From Pseudomonadota bacterium (lineage in GTDB: Bacteria > Pseudomonadota > Gammaproteobacteria > Xanthomonadales > Xanthomonadaceae): 11,502 bases of DNA. The position numbers and the translations under genes were made by a program. This document shows, piece after piece, positions 7,687 to 11,502 of the stretch (positions are counted from its first letter, which is position 1; the number at the start of each line of letters is the position of its first letter). The stretch spans positions 1 to 11,502 of the forward strand of contig JAEXAG010000168.1 in NCBI GenBank assembly GCA_023394655.1, in the 5' to 3' direction. The notes under the pieces were generated by a model. It ran no database searches, was not told the origin of the DNA, and saw only the letters and a list, made by a program, of their open reading frames with translations.

Positions 7687-7787
7687 TGTTGGGTTGCGAT
7701 TGGCTTGGCAAGTGCCTCTGTTGCCAGGCTCTCTGCTTGGGCGGCGCTCGCAATCGAGCGATTTTTCCTTGTAGGAAGTGGGGTTGA
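7686..7787 (+). CDS. Possible 33-residue cysteine-rich micropeptide (unrecognised)
   Basis: This frame encodes 33 residues with six cysteines (positions 4, 10, 12, 13, 17 and 29), including CLCC, and a basic C-terminal part. It starts at ATG 7686 within a TGATG junction and its stop (7785-7787) shares one base with ATG 7787 of the dioxygenase gene, so three frames in a row are joined by TGATG. AGGGTGG (7670-7676) lies 9 bases before its start. The cysteine content is striking, but TGC/TGT codons can arise by chance and I know of no matching family. A translated metal-binding peptide, a coupling leader, or noise are all possible. Confidence 0.2.
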   Translation: MLGCDWLGKCLCCQALCLGGARNRAIFPCRKWG

Positions 7788-8761
7788 TGACCGTGATTAC
7801 GAAAGCAGACTGGTTGGCGAATCAGCCTTGGTTGGACTTGGATTCCCCGGATATCAGGAGCTATGTCGAGGGATTGTCGGAAAAAGTGAATTTCGATCTA
7901 GTCGCCATGCTCGAGCGCTGGCACCGCGATGGCATCGTGATCTTCGAGGGTGTGGTCGACCATGCGCTGATCGATGCTCTGATTGCCGACATCGATTATC
8001 TTCGCAAGCACCACATGGATTTTACTCTGGAAGTGGAGCTTTCCGGCGATCAAGGCGACATCAAGAGGTTGAGCCGGGAGCAGCTTGACTCGTCCGGGCT
8101 CAAGTTCAACAGCATCCACTCCATTTCCATGGCGGCAGCACGCCTCAGTTTGACCAGGGAAGTAAGCCAGTTCCTGAGCCATGTATTCCGGGGCCCGCCT
8201 TGTGCGTTGCAGTCGCTGACGTTTTACAGGGGAAGCCAGCAGCCGATCCACGTCGATTTTCCGTATGTTCGTTGTCAAACCTTGCTCCCGCATCTGGCAG
8301 CAAGCTGGATTCCCCTTGAAGACATCGATCCCGCATCCGGGCCACTGTGCTATTACCCGGGGTCCCATCGTCTGGAAGTCTCGGGGATGTTCGACTGGGG
8401 TGGCGGATCGATCGTGCTGGAGCCAGACAGCGCGCGCCAGCCTCATGAACTCAGCGAGTATCTCCAGAAGAGAGTGGAGGACGCGGGAATCGCACCGGTA
8501 ACCTTCTGCCCCAGGAAGGGGGATGTGCTGATATGGCATGGAAACCTGTCGCATGCCGGTACCCTGATTGCCGATCCATCCCTGACCCGAAAGTCCTATG
8601 TGACGCATTACACGTCGCTTCAGGCCTACCCGCCACTGCACATGAAGCCCGGGGCACCGGCGCTTGGTGCCATCCATTCCGCCCACGGTGGACATGTCCT
8701 TGAATATCCGTGGCTGACGGAAGTGCGGCAGCTTCCGAGCTCGAAAGTCCTCGTTGCGTAG
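7787..8761 (+). CDS. Phytanoyl-CoA dioxygenase (PhyH)-like Fe(II)/2-oxoglutarate oxygenase
   Basis: This 324-residue protein resembles PhyH-type non-haem iron oxygenases, which hydroxylate carbon using O2 and 2-oxoglutarate. The facial triad can be proposed: H155 and D157 in PIHVDFPY (153-160) and a distal His in WHGNLSHAG (250-258), most likely H256. R268 or a nearby basic residue in LTRKSYVTHYT would bind the 2-oxoglutarate carboxylate. SGPLCYYPGSHRLE (184-197) is the core strand typical of the family. The substrate is unknown; the context suggests a sugar or an LPS intermediate. ATG 7787 is chosen because AGGA (7773-7776) lies 10 bases upstream and it forms a TGATG junction; GTG 7778 and TTG 7784 are in-frame alternatives. 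A 128-base gap follows, then a methyltransferase gene, so hydroxylation then O-methylation is a possible sequence of steps. Confidence 0.82.
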   Translation: MTVITKADWLANQPWLDLDSPDIRSYVEGLSEKVNFDLVAMLERWHRDGIVIFEGVVDHALIDALIADIDYLRKHHMDFTLEVELSGDQGDIKRLSREQLDSSGLKFNSIHSISMAAARLSLTREVSQFLSHVFRGPPCALQSLTFYRGSQQPIHVDFPYVRCQTLLPHLAASWIPLEDIDPASGPLCYYPGSHRLEVSGMFDWGGGSIVLEPDSARQPHELSEYLQKRVEDAGIAPVTFCPRKGDVLIWHGNLSHAGTLIADPSLTRKSYVTHYTSLQAYPPLHMKPGAPALGAIHSAHGGHVLEYPWLTEVRQLPSSKVLVA

Positions 8762-8889
8762 CGGTCGAACTTTGGAAATTGGAGTGCGTAAAAAGCTTGA
8801 AGGGTCATGCACTGTCGCGTGAGAAACCATGTCGAAATGCACGAGTCATTCTTGGTTCTTTATTTAATTGTTTGAGATGAAGGGCGGAA
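8762..8889 (+). other. 128-base AT-rich gap before the second methyltransferase gene
   Basis: GC is about 45% by hand count, the lowest of any such stretch here, with a T/A-rich run near 8850-8875 (CTTTATTTAATTGTTTG). This would suit a promoter, but I cannot pair a good -35 with a -10 at 16-18 bases. There is no hairpin with a T-run and no coding frame. The gap implies that the last gene may have its own promoter or arrived separately. Confidence 0.4.
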
Positions 8890-9726
8890 ATGATGCATTC
8901 CATGAATGACTGGCTGCAAAACCTGGTCGCGAGCTTGGAAACGGATGTTTACAGTCCTTCGGGGGACAAGCTTCCGTCTTTTCCTTCGCGTGAGCTTCAG
9001 GTCAATACGACCGGATTGTCGGCAGAGGCGGCGTTGCAGCAGGCGTACGCCTTTTATCAGGATGTTCTTGAGGGCGCGCAGGAGGCGGGCTTGTCTCTGG
9101 ATGAGTCCACGGTGGCGCTGGATTTCGGCTTCGGCTGGGGGCGGATCTCGAGAGTGTTCATGGAACGGTTGAGAGTCGCGAATATTCACGGCGTGGATGT
9201 CGATCCGGCCTTTGCCGAACTGACCCGTGCTTTGTTCCAATCAGACCAGTTCACCGTTTGCGATCCGTTCCCGCCTACGCGGCTGCCAACCGCCGGCTTC
9301 GATCTGGTTTATTCGTATTCGGTGTTCTCGCATCTGTCGGAAGTAGCCTGCCAGAGCTGGATGCGGGAGTTTTCGCGGCTGCTGAAGCCCGGAGGTATTG
9401 TTGCCTTGACTACACGTCATGAGAGTTTCTTCGACTACTGCCAGTGGGCGGCGTCGCAACCCGACGATGGCTCGTACACCGCCGCTTTGGGGCGTCTGTT
9501 CCCCAGTCTGGACGATGCGCGCGCCGGTTACGCGCGTGGTGAGTTCGTGCACGCCTCATCCGCGGGTGTCGATGGCGGCGGCCCAAGGAATGCCTCGTTC
9601 TATGGTGAGACGTGGATTCCGGAGGCGTATGCCAGAGCGCGGTTCGAGCCGGATTTCCGCTTCGTGCGGGGATTTTTCGACGGCGAAAGATACGATCAGG
9701 CGTGCTTCGTGCTGCAGAAACTCTGA
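8890..9726 (+). CDS. Class I SAM-dependent methyltransferase
   Basis: This 278-residue protein has a Rossmann-type methyltransferase core: motif I VALDFGFGWGRISR (75-88), acidic loop HGVDVD (100-105), FDLVYSYSVFSHLSE (137-151), and LLKPGGIVALTTRHESFF (164-181). About 70 residues before motif I and about 95 after the core carry no domain I recognise and could form the acceptor site. The C-terminal part ends in RGFFDGERYDQACFVLQK, as in many small-molecule methyltransferases. In this cluster it may methylate a sugar hydroxyl or amine, but the acceptor cannot be read. ATG 8890 follows AAGGG (8880-8884); ATG 8893 and 8902 are in-frame alternatives. Unlike the coiled-coil methyltransferase upstream it has no coiled coil, so it is unlikely to be a second copy of that gene. 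It is the last plus-strand gene and faces etfA. Confidence 0.83.
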   Translation: MMHSMNDWLQNLVASLETDVYSPSGDKLPSFPSRELQVNTTGLSAEAALQQAYAFYQDVLEGAQEAGLSLDESTVALDFGFGWGRISRVFMERLRVANIHGVDVDPAFAELTRALFQSDQFTVCDPFPPTRLPTAGFDLVYSYSVFSHLSEVACQSWMREFSRLLKPGGIVALTTRHESFFDYCQWAASQPDDGSYTAALGRLFPSLDDARAGYARGEFVHASSAGVDGGGPRNASFYGETWIPEAYARARFEPDFRFVRGFFDGERYDQACFVLQKL

Positions 9727-9764
9727 GATATCCGGAAGCCGCTGAAAAGGGGGGGAGTGGAGCG

Positions 9765-9793
9765 AAAAGGGAGTCGGTGGGCGCCGGCTCCCT
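9765..9793 (-). terminator. Probable intrinsic terminator of etfB-etfA
   Basis: AGGGAGTCGG (9768-9777) pairs with CCGGCTCCCT (9784-9793) with a single T-G wobble and a 6-base loop. Read on the minus strand the stem is followed by TTTT (complement of 9765-9768), and the structure begins 16 bases after the etfA stop. The short T-run makes it moderate in strength. No T-run follows on the plus side, so it is unlikely to end the cluster transcript. Confidence 0.6.
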
Positions 9794-9808
9794 CCCGGGG
9801 GGCCTGGT

Positions 9809-10747
9809 TTACAGCACCTTTTCCAACTCCGGCAGGATCTGGAACAAATCCCCCACCAACCCGATATCCGCAATCTCGAAGATCGGCGCATCCGGGTCCT
9901 TGTTGATCGCCACGATCGTGCCGGCGTCCTTGATGCCGGTCAGGTGCTGGATCGCGCCGGAAATGCCGACGGCGATGTAGAGCTCGGGTGCGATGATCTT
10001 GCCGGTCTGGCCGACCTGCATGTCGTTGGGGACGTAGCCGGCATCGACCGCGGCGCGCGAGGCCCCGACGCCGGCGCCGAGCTTGTCGGCCAGGTCGAAC
10101 ACGATCTTGAAGTTTTCCGCGCTGCCGACACCGCGGCCGCCGGAGATCACGCGTTTGGCCGACTGCAGGTCGGGGCGGTCGGAGGCGGCGGCTTCGAGCT
10201 TGATGAAGCGGGTGTGGGTCGGCAGTTCGGCCTCGACGCCGACCGACTCGACGCTGGCATTGCCACCCTTGCCGGCTTCCGGCCAGGACGCGCCGCGCAC
10301 GGTGGCGACGACGGTGGCATCGGCAGGAGCCTTCACGGTGACGATGGCGTTGCCGGCGTAGATCGGGCGCTTGAAGGTATGGGCGTTTTCGACGGCCATG
10401 ATGTCGGAGACCTGGCCCACGCCGAGCAGAGCGGCGACGCAGGGCATCAGGTCCTTGCCGAAGGTGGTGCTGGGGCCGAAGACGTGGGTATAACCCTCGG
10501 CCAGCCTGGCGACCTGCGGCGCCAGCACCTGGGCGATGGCATGCTCGTTCGCGGCATTGGCCACGGCAAGCACCTTGCCGACGCCTTCGATCTGCGCGGC
10601 TTCGGCGGCGACGGCGGCCGGATCGGCGGCCAGCACCACGATGTCGATGGCTTCGGCGGCGAGCGCCTTGGCGGCCGAGACGCACTTGGCGGTGGCGGCG
10701 TTGAGCTTGCCGCCGGCATGTTCGGCGACGATGAGGACCTTGGACAT
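9809..10747 (-). CDS. etfA: Electron transfer flavoprotein alpha subunit EtfA
   Basis: This is the 312-residue alpha subunit of the FAD-containing heterodimer that takes electrons from acyl-CoA and other dehydrogenases and passes them to ETF-ubiquinone oxidoreductase. Length is normal. The N-terminal domain (MSKVLIVAEH to about 185) is followed by the FAD-binding C-terminal domain: VISGGRGVGS 200-209, GASRAAVDAGYVP 228-240, QVGQTGKIIAPELYIAVGIS 244-263, and INKDPDAPIFEIADIGLVGD 281-300. ATG at 10747-10745 is chosen because AAGGGG lies 8 bases upstream and it overlaps the etfB stop by one base (TGATG). The open frame continues further upstream, but that part is only the shadow of etfB. It is convergent with the cluster and is the known right flank of the xanthomonad LPS locus. 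Confidence 0.96.
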   Translation of the reverse strand: MSKVLIVAEHAGGKLNAATAKCVSAAKALAAEAIDIVVLAADPAAVAAEAAQIEGVGKVLAVANAANEHAIAQVLAPQVARLAEGYTHVFGPSTTFGKDLMPCVAALLGVGQVSDIMAVENAHTFKRPIYAGNAIVTVKAPADATVVATVRGASWPEAGKGGNASVESVGVEAELPTHTRFIKLEAAASDRPDLQSAKRVISGGRGVGSAENFKIVFDLADKLGAGVGASRAAVDAGYVPNDMQVGQTGKIIAPELYIAVGISGAIQHLTGIKDAGTIVAINKDPDAPIFEIADIGLVGDLFQILPELEKVL

Positions 10748-11493
10748 CAGAGCAACCCCTTTTCCTTGAGCTTGGCGACCAGCTCGGCCGCATCCTTGAC
10801 CATCACGCCGCGGCTGCGCTGCGCCGGCGGGGCGTAGTGGGTGGTTTCCAGCGTGGCACCGGACTCGACGGCCAGATCGGCAAACGGGATCGTCTCCAGC
10901 GGCTTGCTCTTGGCCTTCATGATGTCCGGCAGCTTGATGAAGCGCGGCTCGTTCAGGCGCAGGTCGCTGGTGACGACGGCCGGAAGCTCCACTTCCAGCG
11001 TCTCCAGACCGGCATCGACCTCGCGCACGACCGTGGCCTTGCCATCGGCCACATCCAGCTTGCCGGCGAATGTCGCCTGCGGACGGCCCCACAGCGTGGC
11101 CAGCATCTGCCCGGTCTGGTTGGCGTCGTCGTCGATTGCCTGCTTGCCGAGCAGCACCAGGTCGGGCTGCTCCTTCTCGATCAGCTTCAGCAGCGTGCGC
11201 GCGGCGGTCAGCGGCTGCACCGGGCCGTCGGCGACCACGTGGATGGCGCGGTTGGCACCCATCGCCAGCCCGTTGCGCAGGTGCGCCTGGGCATCGGCCG
11301 GCGCGATGGTGGCGACGACCACTTCGGTGGCGATGCCCTTGTCGCGTAGGCGCAGGGCCTCTTCCAGTGCGATGTCATCGAACGGGTTGGGCGAGAGCTT
11401 GACGCCATCGGTGACGACGCCCGAGCCATCGGGTTTGACCTGGATGCGGACGTTGGCGTCCACGACGCGCTTGTAGCCGACGAGGATTTTCAT
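10747..11493 (-). CDS. etfB: Electron transfer flavoprotein beta subunit EtfB
   Basis: This is the complete 248-residue beta subunit, partner of EtfA. The start MKILVGYKRVVDANVRI, followed by LSPNPFDDIALEEALRL (33-49), is typical. GKQAIDDDANQTGQMLA (116-132) belongs to the nucleotide (AMP) site. The ETF-beta signature VTSDLRLNEPRFIKLPDIMK (174-193) runs into the recognition loop that docks partner dehydrogenases. ATG at 11493-11491 gives the expected length. Only 9 bases upstream are in the window, so its ribosome site and promoter cannot be judged. It is co-transcribed with etfA through a one-base TGATG overlap, as expected for subunits made in equal amounts. Confidence 0.96.
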   Translation of the reverse strand: MKILVGYKRVVDANVRIQVKPDGSGVVTDGVKLSPNPFDDIALEEALRLRDKGIATEVVVATIAPADAQAHLRNGLAMGANRAIHVVADGPVQPLTAARTLLKLIEKEQPDLVLLGKQAIDDDANQTGQMLATLWGRPQATFAGKLDVADGKATVVREVDAGLETLEVELPAVVTSDLRLNEPRFIKLPDIMKAKSKPLETIPFADLAVESGATLETTHYAPPAQRSRGVMVKDAAELVAKLKEKGLL

Positions 11494-11502
11494 CGTAATA
11501 GG

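Larger units (their letters stand above)
7562..7786 (+). other. 225-base gap between the multidomain gene and the dioxygenase gene
   Basis: This is the longest stretch without a recognised gene, and it contrasts with the overlapping genes upstream. GC is about 56% by hand count, apparently below the neighbouring genes. It holds the AGGAGGT at its edge, a perfect 10-base palindrome GCTGATCAGC (7585-7594), a second strong Shine-Dalgarno GGAGGAAGGG (7607-7616), and two very small reading frames (7621-7686 and 7686-7787). I see no convincing -35/-10 pair, no terminator with a T-run, no tRNA and no insertion-sequence ends. It could be the scar of a lost gene, a leader region for the dioxygenase gene, or plain spacer. 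Confidence 0.5.

Noticed and set aside
7529..7753. A 74-codon minus-strand frame across the gap
   Set aside because: No ribosome site or recognisable domain; Pro/Arg/Ser-rich composition typical of a chance frame.
7705..8088. A 127-codon plus-strand frame across the gap and the start of the oxygenase gene
   Set aside because: Most of it is an alternative frame of the oxygenase gene, and no family is recognisable.
9944..10837. A 297-codon plus-strand frame opposite etfA, rich in Gly, Asp and Leu
   Set aside because: Low-complexity composition, no recognisable domain, and it covers the FAD-binding region of etfA, which is certain.
1..11502. CRISPR arrays, tRNA or rRNA genes, insertion sequences, toxin-antitoxin or phage-defence genes
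   Set aside because: I saw no regular repeats, no cloverleaf-like tRNA sequence, no transposase motif or terminal inverted repeats, and no defence-system domain; all confident genes are accounted for.

Overview
The window is high-GC proteobacterial DNA whose gene order, a metB-like gene, then an O-antigen cluster, then convergent etfB-etfA, is the arrangement known for the variable lipopolysaccharide (LPS) locus of Xanthomonas and relatives. I infer a member of the Xanthomonadaceae/Lysobacteraceae. Genus cannot be decided from this sequence.

Layout. (1) Bases 1-677 hold the 3' part of a metB-type PLP enzyme, the conserved left flank. (2) Bases 661-7561 are a tightly packed plus-strand operon: wzm and wzt (O-polysaccharide ABC exporter), a SAM methyltransferase with a long C-terminal coiled coil, and a 1124-residue protein joining a GH99/WbsX-like domain, a GT4 glycosyltransferase and a GT2 glycosyltransferase. 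These genes overlap by 11, 11 and 1 bases, so they are probably translationally coupled. (3) Bases 7562-7786 are a 225-base gap with two strong Shine-Dalgarno-like sequences and two tiny reading frames linked by TGATG junctions. (4) Bases 7787-9726 carry a phytanoyl-CoA-dioxygenase-like Fe(II)/2-oxoglutarate oxygenase and a second SAM methyltransferase, separated by a 128-base AT-rich gap. (5) On the minus strand, etfB and etfA (electron transfer flavoprotein) overlap by one base and end in a hairpin terminator that faces the cluster.

How it probably works. This looks like a compact ABC-transporter-dependent O-antigen system. The multidomain protein would extend an undecaprenyl-linked glycan in the cytoplasm. 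The coiled-coil methyltransferase would cap the non-reducing end, in the manner of WbdD of E. coli O8/O9a. The C-terminal carbohydrate-binding domain of Wzt would recognise the capped chain, and Wzm would carry it across the inner membrane. The oxygenase and second methyltransferase would tailor a sugar or the terminus. No nucleotide-sugar synthesis genes, no initiating glycosyl-1-phosphate transferase, no ligase and no Wzx/Wzy are present, so those steps must be encoded elsewhere.

The most interesting points are the MTase-coiled-coil/Wzt-C pairing as a candidate kinase-less terminator and ruler, the three-domain glycan enzyme with an apparently intact GH99 catalytic Glu pair, and the disturbed 7562-7786 gap with a possible six-cysteine micropeptide.
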